Below the pieces are notes generated by a model, which was not told the origin of the DNA, did no database searches, and saw only the letters and a list, made by a program, of their open reading frames with translations. A DNA stretch of 29,256 nucleotides from Chlorobium sp. (GTDB taxonomy: Bacteria; Bacteroidota; Chlorobiia; Chlorobiales; Chlorobiaceae). The stretch lies in NCBI GenBank assembly GCA_028280025.1, contig JANQMO010000015.1, positions 1 to 29,256 on the forward strand, read 5' to 3'. Both the position numbers and the translations under genes were made by a program. Positions within the stretch are counted from its first letter, which is position 1, and each line of letters begins with the position of its first letter. This document shows, one piece after another, positions 1 to 8,462 of this stretch.

Positions 1-98
1 AGCGACTGCTCATCGATATTTTGTCGTTCAACGAGCGTTCCATCAAAAAGGCGAGGGAGCCAGTGCCTCAACTCGCCCTATTTTAACCGGACAGTAGT
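1..98 (+). mobile_element. Right end of an insertion sequence (partial)
   Basis: The window opens inside an insertion sequence. A transposase reading frame ends at 86, and just after it the sequence ccggacagta gives, on the other strand, tactgtccggttaaaata. This closely matches the left-end sequence at 29164-29182 (tagtgtccggtaaaaaata), as expected for terminal inverted repeats of one element type. The exact outer border and any target duplication cannot be fixed here. The IS4-like assignment is from memory of similar transposase tails and is tentative. Confidence 0.7.
3..86 (+). CDS. Transposase, C-terminal fragment
   Basis: Only the last 27 codons and the TAA stop are in the window; the 5' part lies outside. 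The visible peptide contains LLIDILSFNERSIKKA and ends in QLALF. A hydrophobic and basic tail ending in LALF or LTLF is common in IS4-group DDE transposases, which excise and reinsert the element. The stop sits about 10 bp inside the putative terminal inverted repeat, as usual for IS transposase genes. The catalytic residues are not in view, so the family is an inference. Confidence 0.6.
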   Translation, partial: RLLIDILSFNERSIKKAREPVPQLALF

Positions 99-316
99 GG
101 GGGTAAATGATCGTCAGCGTATACTGTATGTAATACTTAACGTAAAAATATAGATATTTTCAAAAAAACAAAACAAGCTGCTTTTATTTTCTCTCCTAAG
201 TACATCTCATCTGACTTTCAGCCTTTTAAAAAGGATGTTTCGGGTAAAAAACGGCCCAAAGTGAAGTAATCCAAGCTTTCTGATTTCAGTTAATCACCAA
301 AGCCTGCTACCTATAC
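87..316. other. Intergenic region, no gene seen
   Basis: Apart from the insertion-sequence end up to about 98, this AT-rich stretch holds no open frame with a ribosome binding site and no strong stem-loop. It separates the insertion sequence from the decayed nuoN copy. Confidence 0.5.
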
Positions 317-447
317 ACCGAAAAGGTTCACCGAGAAATGGGCGGAATCGGACGGCGGGGGAAAAAAGAGCGTCAGGAGCATGAGCCCTGCGGTTACGAA
401 CTGCGGCAGAAAGCCTGCCCCTGATGGCATCGGAAAGCGGCTGCGGC
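317..447 (-). pseudogene. Decayed duplicate of the nuoN 3' end
   Basis: This stretch aligns, in the same orientation, to the last ~140 bp of intact nuoN (1239-1377). The best block is about 43 bp (from about 368 to 409, gcgtcaggagcatgagccct onward) that is nearly identical to 1304-1343. Outside it the copies diverge, yet landmarks remain: ccgaaaagg at the 3' end and gcggctgc at the other. Relative to nuoN the fragment has one extra base near 412-420 and lacks about 12 bp near 360, so it cannot encode the NuoN C-terminus. It lies as a direct repeat of the true nuoN end, with the toxin-antitoxin pair between the two. Confidence 0.85.
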
Positions 448-471
448 TTACACCATTTAGGATGGTAAAAA

Positions 472-504
472 TTGATAATTATAGAGTATTCCGTATCTTA
501 TCAA
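472..504. promoter_or_regulatory. Inverted repeat upstream of mntA, possible promoter/operator
   Basis: TTGATAA (472-478) and TTATCAA (498-504) form a perfect 7-bp inverted repeat in an AT-rich stretch about 50 bp before the mntA start. TTGATA could also serve as a -35 box with TCTTAT 18 bp later as a weak -10. Many toxin-antitoxin operons are autoregulated through such repeats, but that role here is inference. Confidence 0.3.
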
Positions 505-555
505 AAGCATCTGCATTCACTGGTTAAACGATTCCGGTTATAACAGATTCCATCC

Positions 556-873
556 ATGAGAACAAAGGTCAAAACAAAGGACGATATAGTTTATCGTATC
601 CTTGGTGAGCAGAAACAGCTTGCATTGCTGGGTGTCATAAGCATTGGGCTTTTTGGCTCATTTGTTCGGGGCGAGCAGACCGATTGCAGCGATATCGACC
701 TGCTTGTAGAATTCCTGCCCGAAAAACACTCTTTCGATAATTTCATGGATGTTGCGTTTCTTCTTGAAGACCTTTTAGGACGCAAAGTCGAAATTGTTAC
801 CCCTGATGCCCTGAGTCCACACATCGGACCGCACGTTTTAAACGAGGTGGAACGTGTCCTTACTGCCGCATGA
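556..873 (+). CDS. mntA: MntA-like minimal nucleotidyltransferase antitoxin
   Basis: A 105-residue MNT-family nucleotidyltransferase. The active-site signature is visible: GSF at 34-36, then D46-I-D48, with E79 in KVEIV as the probable third acidic residue. Length and layout match the MntA antitoxins of HEPN/MNT modules, in which MntA transfers AMP groups to a tyrosine of the HEPN toxin and silences it. The stop overlaps the next gene by 20 bp, so translation is probably coupled. The start at 556 is the first ATG of the frame; no strong ribosome binding site is seen. The pair sits in an insertion-like island next to the nuoN 3' end and converges with the nuo operon. Symbol by family analogy. 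Confidence 0.85.
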   Translation: MRTKVKTKDDIVYRILGEQKQLALLGVISIGLFGSFVRGEQTDCSDIDLLVEFLPEKHSFDNFMDVAFLLEDLLGRKVEIVTPDALSPHIGPHVLNEVERVLTAA

Positions 874-1195
874 ACATATCCGACACATCCTTGATGAAAT
901 AGACTACATCCTTCCTCTCATTGAAGAAAAGGATTTCGAATCTTTTATCAGGAATGAAACACTCAAAAGGGCTTTTGTAAGGAGCCTCGAAATCATAGGG
1001 GAAGCATCAAAAAAACTGCCTGAACCTGTCAGGCAAATGCAGCCTGATATCGAATGGCGCAAGATCGCCGGGATGCGGGACAAGCTTATTCATGATTATT
1101 TTGGGGTCGACTATACTATTGTCTGGGATGTGGTAACAAACAAATTACCCGATCTCCGTGAAAAGCTGAAAGCTCTCCTGAAGGCAATAGAATAA
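854..1195 (+). CDS. hepT: HepT-like HEPN toxin (DUF86 family)
   Basis: A 113-residue, mostly helical protein of the HEPN/DUF86 family. The RNase signature R-x4-H-x-Y is intact: R75, H80 and Y82 in RDKLIHDYFGVDY. Family members cleave RNA as dimers; the tyrosine of this motif is the residue AMPylated by MntA in the Shewanella system. The start is GTG at 854, inside the last codons of mntA, the typical overlap for this module. The frame is complete and undamaged, so the toxin is probably functional. It ends 28 bp from the convergent nuoN stop with no clear terminator between. Confidence 0.88.
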   Translation: MSLLPHEHIRHILDEIDYILPLIEEKDFESFIRNETLKRAFVRSLEIIGEASKKLPEPVRQMQPDIEWRKIAGMRDKLIHDYFGVDYTIVWDVVTNKLPDLREKLKALLKAIE

Positions 1196-1223
1196 TAATA
1201 CCAATCCGCACCTCAACAGTCCA

Positions 1224-2759
1224 TCAGTACAACTGGTTACCGAAAAGGGTCACGGCGTAGCGGGCGAAATCGGACAGCGGGGTGAAGAAAATACCGAAGT
1301 AAAGCGTCAGGAGCATGAGCCCTGCGGTTACGAGCTGCGGCAGCATGCCTGAACGGATCGTGTCGGGAAGCGGCTGCTTCGATTCCCGGAGGTACATGTT
1401 GAGAGGTATAAGCATGTAGTAGTACAGCGAAATGACGCTTGTCAGGATACCGACAAGAGCCAGCCAGACAAAAACCGATCCCTTGGCAAGAAGAGCGGAA
1501 AAAATCATGAGCTTGCCGATAAAACCGACGGTCGGAGGCAATCCTACAAGAGAAATGAGAAAAACCGTCATTGCCGCCCCGGCAAGCGGCATTCTCCTTC
1601 CAAGTCCCCGGTAGTCATCGATGTTCTCGCTGCCGGTCTTGTTGGCAATGGTGACCGCGACAAGAAAAGCGCCGAAGTTCATCAACAGATAGGAAAGCAT
1701 ATAGAACAGCGTCGCCTGCGTACCGAGTTCGTCCATCGCGATGATACCGAGCAGAATGTAGCCTGCATGAGCGATCGAGGAATAGGCAAGCAGTCTCTTG
1801 ACGTTTTTCTGCCAGAGCGCGACAACGTTGCCATAGATCATAGAAGCAACCGAAAGGATCATGAGCAGGAGCAGCCACTCGGAACCGGGAGTATACGCGC
1901 CTGTCTCAGGGCCATGCGGGACCGCAACATAGAAAAACCTGATAAGAAGAGCAAAACCCGCCGCTTTCGATGCCACGGAAAGAAGCGCCGTCACGGGAAT
2001 CGGTGCGCCCTCGTAAACGTCGGGACTCCAGAAGTGGAAAGGCACGGCGCCGACCTTGTAGCCGATACCTGCAAGAATCATGATCGAGGCGATCATAAGC
2101 GTCACCGGATCGTACCCCCTCGACATAAGCACGCTGCTGATCTCCGATATGTTGGTTTCGCCGGTAAGACCGTACAGAATTGAAAAACCGTAGATCATCA
2201 GGCCGGATGACACCGCACCGTACACAAGGTATTTCAGGGAGGCTTCAGTCGACCTGCGTTCACGTTTCAGATATCCGGTCAGAACATAGGCGGCAAGGCT
2301 TACAAGCTCCATGGAAACAAGCATCATCAGCAAGTCGGTGGACGAGGCCATCATGACCATCCCGACCACCATGCCGACAACCAGAACGTAGTACTCCCCC
2401 ACGCCTGACGTACGCTTGTTGAGCTCGTCCGACGTCATCGACAGCAGCACAGTCAGTATACCTGAAATCACGAAAAAGTACTTGAAGAAAATCGCGAACT
2501 CGTCGATGACATACATGCCGAAAAAGATCTCCTGCCCTGTCATCGAGTGCTGTTTCCAGATAAACCAGAGGCTCCCTGCAAGACCGGCCAGAGAAACAAT
2601 GGGGAGCAATTGATGCTTTTTCTGCCTGAAAACAAGATCGACCAGGATCAGCACCAGAAAAAGAGCTGAAAGATATATCTCCGGCAGATAATGAGCGGCA
2701 CTGGTTTTCAGGGTCGTTATGATCGCCTGTATTTCAGCACCTGATGGCAACTCGTACAT
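1224..2759 (-). CDS. nuoN: Complex I proton-channel subunit N
   Basis: A 511-residue polytopic membrane protein of the NuoN/Mrp antiporter-like family, the last gene of the operon. It contains the family core with conserved lysines in membrane helices (for example GYKVGAVPFHFWSPDVYEGA, and KNVKRLLAYSSIAHAGY) and is the usual length. NuoN forms one of the three antiporter-like proton channels in the membrane arm. It follows nuoM after a 93-bp gap. The start ATG at 2759 has no clear Shine-Dalgarno sequence. Its 3' end is the sequence that reappears, decayed, at 317-447, so the present C-terminus may have been supplied or preserved during an insertion event. No terminator hairpin is visible after the stop. 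Confidence 0.96.
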   Translation of the reverse strand: MYELPSGAEIQAIITTLKTSAAHYLPEIYLSALFLVLILVDLVFRQKKHQLLPIVSLAGLAGSLWFIWKQHSMTGQEIFFGMYVIDEFAIFFKYFFVISGILTVLLSMTSDELNKRTSGVGEYYVLVVGMVVGMVMMASSTDLLMMLVSMELVSLAAYVLTGYLKRERRSTEASLKYLVYGAVSSGLMIYGFSILYGLTGETNISEISSVLMSRGYDPVTLMIASIMILAGIGYKVGAVPFHFWSPDVYEGAPIPVTALLSVASKAAGFALLIRFFYVAVPHGPETGAYTPGSEWLLLLMILSVASMIYGNVVALWQKNVKRLLAYSSIAHAGYILLGIIAMDELGTQATLFYMLSYLLMNFGAFLVAVTIANKTGSENIDDYRGLGRRMPLAGAAMTVFLISLVGLPPTVGFIGKLMIFSALLAKGSVFVWLALVGILTSVISLYYYMLIPLNMYLRESKQPLPDTIRSGMLPQLVTAGLMLLTLYFGIFFTPLSDFARYAVTLFGNQLY

Positions 2760-2852
2760 ATTGGTAACGTGTATGTTCTCAAAAACGATAGTCGTTTACA
2801 GAAAAACAGTGCCCGGCCATCTCAGAAGACCTCGACCGGCACCGTTATAACA

Positions 2853-4490
2853 TCAGTTCAGCGCCGTCAGCACAACCGGCGAGAGCACTTCGACCAGCTT
2901 GTTGATGCTCGAAGTTATCATGCCGAGAACAGGCATCGGATAGATACCCAGAATGATAACGATCGCTGCAAGGGGCACAAGCATCGCCAGCTCCCTTCCA
3001 TCGAGATCGTTTTTGCCTTTCCAGTCATGGAAATGAATTATTTCATTACCCTCTGCATCCTTTTGCAGTTCGTACACAGCGTCCGGCTTCCGCTTTCCAA
3101 GGAACATTCTCTGCAGTGACCAGAGCAGATAGGCGGCACCAAAAACAATGCCCAGAACAGAGACGATGGCAAGGTTCCTGGTCACTTCAGCGCTGAACGC
3201 ACCGACAAAGACGAATGCCTCTGAGATAAAGCCGCTGAGACCGGGAAGCCCGAGCGAAGCGAACCATGCGACAGTGACAATACCTGCATACACCGGCATA
3301 TAGGACGCCAAGCCGCCGAACTTGTCGATCTGGCGGGTGTGCGCGCGATCATAAATGACGCCGACGAGAAGGAAGAGCATAGCCGTGATCGTGCCATGAT
3401 TGAACATCTGGTAGAGAGCGCCGATCATTCCTTCCGAGTTGTTGGCAGCAAGGCCGAGCAGAACATACCCCATATGACTGATCGATGAATACGCGACCAG
3501 TTTCTTCAGATCGGACTGGGCAAGAGCGCAGAAAGCGCCGTAGATGATATTGATCACGCCGAAAACACCGATAACATAAAGTGAAGCCTGGAACACCTCG
3601 GGGAAGAACGGGAAGTTGATCCTCATCATTCCGTATGTTCCGAGTTTCAGAAGAACACCGGCAAGAATAACCGAGATGGGAGTCGGAGCCTCGACGTGAG
3701 CGTCCGGAAGCCATGTATGGAAAGGAAACATCGGAACCTTGATGGCAAAACCGATGAACAGAACGATAAATGCGGCGTATCGCCAGAAAACACTCTCCGG
3801 CCCGAAAATAGAGCCGGCTATATAATTCTCCTGGCTTGCCATGGCGACAAGGCTGAAGGTATGGTTGCCGGTAGCCGGATCGATAACACTGAAGTAGAGG
3901 CCGATCATGACCAGAAGCATGAACACCGAACCGAAAAGCGTGTAGAGGAAAAACTTGATGGCGGCATACTCCCTGTTGGGCCCTCCCCAGATACCGATCA
4001 GAAAATACATCGGCAGCAGCATGAGTTCCCAGAACACATAGAACAGGAAGAAATCAAGGGCGACGAAACACCCCATCATCGCCGTGCTGAGCAGATTGTA
4101 AAGAATAAAGTATCCCTTCACCTGTTTCGATATCGTCCAGCTCGAAAGCACCCCAATGATCGAGATCAGCGCAGTCAAAAGCACCATGGTGATCGACAGG
4201 CCGTCCACCCCGAGAAAATACTCGATGTTCAACGTACCGAAGGTACCGAGGTCCAGGGTGATCCAGGGTAATCTCTCGACAAACTGGAACGAACCGTCAA
4301 GAGAACCGTCAGCCGAGGCGGTTATGCCTGGAAGGGACGGGTCGTAACCCTGCCAGATCAGGACCGCCAGTATTCCCTGTCCAAGAGCGGCAAGCAGCGT
4401 TACGATTCTGATGATCTGCTTCTGGGATGACGGCACCGCGAGAATGATCAGGCCGGCAAGAATAGGCAGAAAAACAATTAAACTCAGCAT
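2853..4490 (-). CDS. nuoM: Complex I proton-channel subunit M
   Basis: A 545-residue membrane protein of the NuoM antiporter-like family with about 14 predicted helices. The conserved glutamate lies in FWELMLLPMYFLIG (E155) and the central signature FAIKVPMFPFHTWLPDAHVE is intact. NuoM is the middle antiporter-like proton channel of the membrane arm. A hydrophilic stretch near residues 465-495 (KPDAVYELQKDAEGNEIIHF) precedes the last helices and is a mild elongation compared with short homologues. It lies between nuoL (56-bp gap) and nuoN (93-bp gap). Confidence 0.96.
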   Translation of the reverse strand: MLSLIVFLPILAGLIILAVPSSQKQIIRIVTLLAALGQGILAVLIWQGYDPSLPGITASADGSLDGSFQFVERLPWITLDLGTFGTLNIEYFLGVDGLSITMVLLTALISIIGVLSSWTISKQVKGYFILYNLLSTAMMGCFVALDFFLFYVFWELMLLPMYFLIGIWGGPNREYAAIKFFLYTLFGSVFMLLVMIGLYFSVIDPATGNHTFSLVAMASQENYIAGSIFGPESVFWRYAAFIVLFIGFAIKVPMFPFHTWLPDAHVEAPTPISVILAGVLLKLGTYGMMRINFPFFPEVFQASLYVIGVFGVINIIYGAFCALAQSDLKKLVAYSSISHMGYVLLGLAANNSEGMIGALYQMFNHGTITAMLFLLVGVIYDRAHTRQIDKFGGLASYMPVYAGIVTVAWFASLGLPGLSGFISEAFVFVGAFSAEVTRNLAIVSVLGIVFGAAYLLWSLQRMFLGKRKPDAVYELQKDAEGNEIIHFHDWKGKNDLDGRELAMLVPLAAIVIILGIYPMPVLGMITSSINKLVEVLSPVVLTALN

Positions 4491-4546
4491 CTTCAGGTAT
4501 CTGTTGGTTTCAGAGTAATAAAAATCGATCTTCGTCTTCTTCTCAA

Positions 4547-6895
4547 CTATGACACAAGCTGCACGAAGTAGTAAATGATATATCCCGTAACAGCGACAAG
4601 CGCCAGAACGAGGTATGTCTGCACCTTGCCCGTCTGGAGTTTCTTCATGGCTGCACCGGATGTCTGCACGAAAAACGCGGTGAAGTTAACGAGACCATCG
4701 ACAACATAGGTATCGAACCCGCCGCTGAATGTTCCGAATTTCCTCACAAGCGCTCCCACACCGTTAACGATACCGTCAACGATATTGCTGTCAAACCATG
4801 CAAGTATTTTCGATATCAGGAGTGAACCCTTGATCACGGTCGCGTCATATATTTCATCCCAGTACCACTTGTTGAAGGAATAGAGATAAAGCGGCCTTAT
4901 CCGCTGTGCCGTCTTGTCGGGATCGATAAAGCGGAACGCATAGACGATGAGCGCCAGCCCGATTCCAAGAGCGACCATGATGCTCGAATACATGATGGCA
5001 TGATCATGGTTTTCATGCGCCGCATGAGCGATCGCAGCCTGACGCGGATCGCTGAACACCGGCCCGTGATGTTCTTCACCATGTGCTGCATCGTGCCCGG
5101 TATCGTGACCATGACCCGTCGAGCCACCATGACCATCATCACCATGATGCCCCTGACCACTTCCACTATCTTCGCCATGGGCTGCTACGGCTTCGGTCAG
5201 ATGCTCTTCTTTGTGCTGGCTGTCACCTTGCGTTATATCAGCTCCGTCGTGACCTGTATCGGCAACATCAGAAACAACCTCCTTATGCAGATCCTCCCGG
5301 TCGGCACCCATATCCGCAGCAACAACCGTTTCCGGCGTCGGCACCAGATGCATGAACCATCCTTTCGCTCCGTCCAGAGGATCGGGAGAATAGACGGCAA
5401 ACACCGAGAGTGCAGCGAGAATGACAAGCGGCAGCCTCATTGCCCATGGTACCTCATGGACGTGGCCGTGCTCGTCGTGGCCGTGATGATCGTCATGACT
5501 GTCCGCCGGTTTCAGGTGCGTCCTGCTTTCACCGAAGAAGACAAGCCATATCTGGCGTCCCATGTAAAATGCCGTCAGCATGGCGGAGAAAAATCCAAGC
5601 ACAGGAATGAGGAAGTAGATACCGCCGCCTTCCGCTTCGGCAAACCCGAGAGCACCGGCAAGGATTGCATCCTTACTCATGAATCCGCTTGTCAGGGGCA
5701 ATCCGGCAAGCGCTAGCGTGGCGATCGTGAAGGTCACGAATGTCCAGGGCATTTTTTTGGCGAGTCCTCCCATCCAGCGCATATCCTGCTCGTGATGCAT
5801 GGCGTGAATGATCGCGCCGGAACCGAGAAAAAGGCATGCCTTGAAAAAGGCATGGGTAAGCAGATGGAAAAGTGCTGCCGAATAGGCCCCGACACCGAGA
5901 CCCAGCACCATGTAACCGAGCTGTGAAACCGTCGAGTAGGCAAGAACTCGCTTGATGTCATGCTGCGTTATGGCAATCGTTGCCGCCATGAACGCGGTTA
6001 TCGCACCGATAAAGGCAATCACGTGCAAGGCGTCGACAGTGAGAATCACGAAAATTCTTGCGACAAAATAGACGCCGGCTGCGACCATCGTTGCTGCGTG
6101 AATGAGCGCCGATACGGGTGTCGGGCCTTCCATCGCATCGGGAAGCCAGGCATGCAGGGGAAACTGTGCGGATTTACCGACGCAGCCCATAAACAGGAGG
6201 ACGCCCGCTGCGGTCAGCCATGCCTGTGACATATGAAAGTCGCCTGCCTTGATATGCTGGAAGATTTCCTCGTAGCCGAACGTGTGAAACTGTGAATAGA
6301 GAATCAGGATGCCGAGCCACATGCCGATATCGCCGACACGGTTGGTGAGAAACGCTTTTTTCTGTGCGTCGGCTGCGCTGTCTTTCTCGAAAAAGAAGCC
6401 GATCAGGAGATAGGACGAAAGGCCGACAAGCTCCCAGAAGATATAGATGGCAAACAGGTTGTCCGAAAGCACGATGCCGAGCATCGAAAACGTGAAGATG
6501 CCGAGATACGCGAAATAGCGGCCATAATATTTGTCGCCGGACATATATCCGGTAGAATAGACATGCACCAGTAAACTGATCAGCGATACCATCGCGAGCA
6601 TGATCGCCGTCAGATTGTCGATGAATATCCCCATTTTGATCTGCAGGGGGCCGACTCCCGGCACATCGCCGAAATCTATCCATGTGAAGTCCCATGCAAC
6701 CCTGAATGACGGGTCGTAATTTACAACAACCACATCCCAGAAAATCCAGGCTGAAAGGCCGAAGGTCGCGGCAAGAAATCCCACGCCGAGAAAGTCACCG
6801 TTGCGCGGCAGCTTCCGGTTGAAAAAAATCAACAGCACGAACGAAAGCAGCGGAAGCAGCAGGACGATTATCGATAACTGGATGAGGTTGTGCAT
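4547..6895 (-). CDS. nuoL: Complex I proton-channel subunit L with His-rich insert
   Basis: A 782-residue NuoL, about 170 residues longer than the ~613-residue E. coli protein. The N-terminal two thirds are canonical: FWELVGLSSYLLIGF (E155) and SAQFPLHAWLPDAMEGPTPV with the channel residues. The extra length lies between late membrane helices. A first His/Asp cluster is at about residues 463-480 (DDHHGHDEHGHVHE), followed by a helix, then a hydrophilic segment at about 530-625 very rich in His, Asp and Gly (HHGDDGHGGSTGHGHDTGHD). The C-terminus resumes with membrane helices, including the region that forms the long lateral helix in complex I. The frame is open throughout, so the insert belongs to the protein. 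Such loops could bind Zn or Ni or buffer protons; neither role is shown. Confidence 0.95.
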   Translation of the reverse strand: MHNLIQLSIIVLLLPLLSFVLLIFFNRKLPRNGDFLGVGFLAATFGLSAWIFWDVVVVNYDPSFRVAWDFTWIDFGDVPGVGPLQIKMGIFIDNLTAIMLAMVSLISLLVHVYSTGYMSGDKYYGRYFAYLGIFTFSMLGIVLSDNLFAIYIFWELVGLSSYLLIGFFFEKDSAADAQKKAFLTNRVGDIGMWLGILILYSQFHTFGYEEIFQHIKAGDFHMSQAWLTAAGVLLFMGCVGKSAQFPLHAWLPDAMEGPTPVSALIHAATMVAAGVYFVARIFVILTVDALHVIAFIGAITAFMAATIAITQHDIKRVLAYSTVSQLGYMVLGLGVGAYSAALFHLLTHAFFKACLFLGSGAIIHAMHHEQDMRWMGGLAKKMPWTFVTFTIATLALAGLPLTSGFMSKDAILAGALGFAEAEGGGIYFLIPVLGFFSAMLTAFYMGRQIWLVFFGESRTHLKPADSHDDHHGHDEHGHVHEVPWAMRLPLVILAALSVFAVYSPDPLDGAKGWFMHLVPTPETVVAADMGADREDLHKEVVSDVADTGHDGADITQGDSQHKEEHLTEAVAAHGEDSGSGQGHHGDDGHGGSTGHGHDTGHDAAHGEEHHGPVFSDPRQAAIAHAAHENHDHAIMYSSIMVALGIGLALIVYAFRFIDPDKTAQRIRPLYLYSFNKWYWDEIYDATVIKGSLLISKILAWFDSNIVDGIVNGVGALVRKFGTFSGGFDTYVVDGLVNFTAFFVQTSGAAMKKLQTGKVQTYLVLALVAVTGYIIYYFVQLVS

Positions 6896-6943
6896 ATCTC
6901 TCTTTGCTTTACCGGAACAAGGGGCCGGTTTCCCCGTTACAGC

Positions 6944-7261
6944 TTACTCTTTCAAGGAATCAATACTGGAGACGTCCACAGTATTGAACGTTTTATAAAT
7001 ATTGATAACGATTGCCAATGCTATCGCTGCCTCGGCTGCTGCAAGGACAATCACGAAAAGACTGAACATCACACCTTCCATACCGCCGTTGTACTTGGAA
7101 AAGGCAAGCAGGTTGATGTTTGCGGCGTTCAGGATCAGTTCAACCCCCATGAGCACGACAATTGCATTCTTTCGGGTTACTATCGCAAACAGTCCGAGTC
7201 CGAACAGTATTGCGGATATCACGAGGTAGTGGTCGAGACCGATCGTATAGAGAACATCCAT
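6944..7261 (-). CDS. nuoK: Complex I subunit K
   Basis: A 105-residue protein with three membrane helices, the standard NuoK size. The conserved glutamates sit in membrane segments: GVELILNAANINLLAF and the later AAEAAIALAIVI. NuoK forms part of the E-channel that links quinone chemistry to the antiporter-like subunits. It starts 6 bp after the nuoJ stop and ends 48 bp before nuoL, so it is co-transcribed with them. Confidence 0.95.
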   Translation of the reverse strand: MDVLYTIGLDHYLVISAILFGLGLFAIVTRKNAIVVLMGVELILNAANINLLAFSKYNGGMEGVMFSLFVIVLAAAEAAIALAIVINIYKTFNTVDVSSIDSLKE

Positions 7262-7267
7262 TGGATT

Positions 7268-7792
7268 CTACTTTTCATTTGTTTTTGCCGGTTTGTCGAA
7301 CCTGGCCAGGAACGCCGCGCCGATAAGTGCCAGCAGCAGGAGGATCGAAACCATTTCAAACGGCAGGACATAACGGGACATGGTTTCGAAACCGATTCTT
7401 TCCACAACGCTCCCCTGCAGCTGCTCCGCCGCTGTAAACCATTCCGACCTTGTCAGAAAGGTGTAGATGAGACCACCGGTAATCGCAACAAGCAGCAGAA
7501 CACCGGGAATAAGGTTCAGAACATCGGTTTTCAGATCGGTCATCATGATCTTGTTGGTAAACATGACACCGAAAAGCAGCAGGACAAGGATGCCCCCGAC
7601 ATAGACAATGATCTGGGTAACGGCAATGAAATCAGCACTCAGAAACACGTAGAGCGCCGCCACACCGAAAAAGGTGAAGAGCAGCGAAAATGCCGAATAG
7701 ATGACATTTCTTGAAAACACCACAAAAACAGCTGAAAAAACCGTGATTGCGGCGAACAGATAAAAAATCACTGTATAGGTTGTATTGGTCAT
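7268..7792 (-). CDS. nuoJ: Complex I subunit J
   Basis: A 174-residue membrane protein with about five helices, matching NuoJ. The helix with the flexible family motif reads QIIVYVGGILVLLLFGVM, which in complex I contains the pi-bulge and switches during turnover. NuoJ packs with NuoK, NuoA and NuoH at the junction of the quinone site and the membrane arm. It lies 36 bp after nuoI and 6 bp before nuoK. Confidence 0.94.
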   Translation of the reverse strand: MTNTTYTVIFYLFAAITVFSAVFVVFSRNVIYSAFSLLFTFFGVAALYVFLSADFIAVTQIIVYVGGILVLLLFGVMFTNKIMMTDLKTDVLNLIPGVLLLVAITGGLIYTFLTRSEWFTAAEQLQGSVVERIGFETMSRYVLPFEMVSILLLLALIGAAFLARFDKPAKTNEK

Positions 7793-7828
7793 ATGTCAGA
7801 CACCCGTTATCGTTTCTTGCTGAACCAC

Positions 7829-8443
7829 TCAACCGCCCTCTGCCGGCTGTGCTTTCGGGGCCGGTTTCGGTTTGGGTTTCGGGGCAGCCTTTTTCTCTTC
7901 TTCCAGCTTCTTCTCTTTGGCTTCCGCCTCGAGTTTTGTCAGGTTGCCGAAATGATAGATCATGTTTTCCCGCCTGAACTCGGAGAAGTCGCTCACCTGT
8001 GTATGATAGAGACATTCAGTCGGACAGACAGCAGCACAGATGCCGCAGGTCATGCACTGGGCAATATCGATATCGAAAACCGGTACCCAGAACTTTTTCT
8101 GCTGACCGCCTGATGTTTTTCCGCAAACACCGAGATCATCCTTGGTAACCTTGATGGTTTCAATGGTGATACAGTCGATAGGGCACGCCCTTTCACACTG
8201 TTTACACCCGATGCAGTCGTTGATATCGCAATAGAGTCTGTATCGTCCGGTTTCAGGAGTAGGAATCGCTTCTCTCGGATACTGCAGGGTAGCAAGGCCG
8301 TCAACCTGTTTGAAATAGTTATCCTCATCGATACCGGCACCCCCTTTCCGTTTCACGGCATTGAAAAAATGGCGCAGGGTAATGCCCATTCCGGTCATGA
8401 TGGTCGTGATGCTGCTCCCTATATCCCTGAAATACTCGCTCAT
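7829..8443 (-). CDS. nuoI: Complex I 2x[4Fe-4S] subunit I with basic C-terminal tail
   Basis: A ferredoxin-like subunit that passes electrons to cluster N2 in NuoB. Two complete 4Fe-4S motifs are visible: CIGCKQCERACP (C77-C87) and CMTCGICAAVCP (C130-C140). I chose the ATG at 8443 (204 residues) because AGAGGGA lies just upstream and nuoH ends at 8463. A longer in-frame reading from 8515 would overlap nuoH. After the ferredoxin fold there is a charged helix and a tail of about 20 residues of repeated Lys, Pro and Ala (AAPKPKPKPAPKAQPAEGG), absent from E. coli NuoI. In an enzyme without NuoEFG this subunit is near the electron entry point, so the basic tail could help dock acidic ferredoxin; that is conjecture. 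Confidence 0.95.
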   Translation of the reverse strand: MSEYFRDIGSSITTIMTGMGITLRHFFNAVKRKGGAGIDEDNYFKQVDGLATLQYPREAIPTPETGRYRLYCDINDCIGCKQCERACPIDCITIETIKVTKDDLGVCGKTSGGQQKKFWVPVFDIDIAQCMTCGICAAVCPTECLYHTQVSDFSEFRRENMIYHFGNLTKLEAEAKEKKLEEEKKAAPKPKPKPAPKAQPAEGG

Positions 8444-8462
8444 GGTGAATCCCTCTGCAATC

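Noticed and set aside
1767..2183. A 138-codon rightward frame opposite nuoN
   Set aside because: Antisense shadow of nuoN, with a basic, unstructured translation.
2760..2852. The 93-bp gap between nuoM and nuoN as a site of a missing gene or promoter
   Set aside because: No frame or convincing promoter is visible; it looks like an ordinary spacer within the operon.
5000..5716. A 238-codon rightward frame opposite nuoL
   Set aside because: It is the antisense reading of the His-rich NuoL segment and shows only low-complexity composition.
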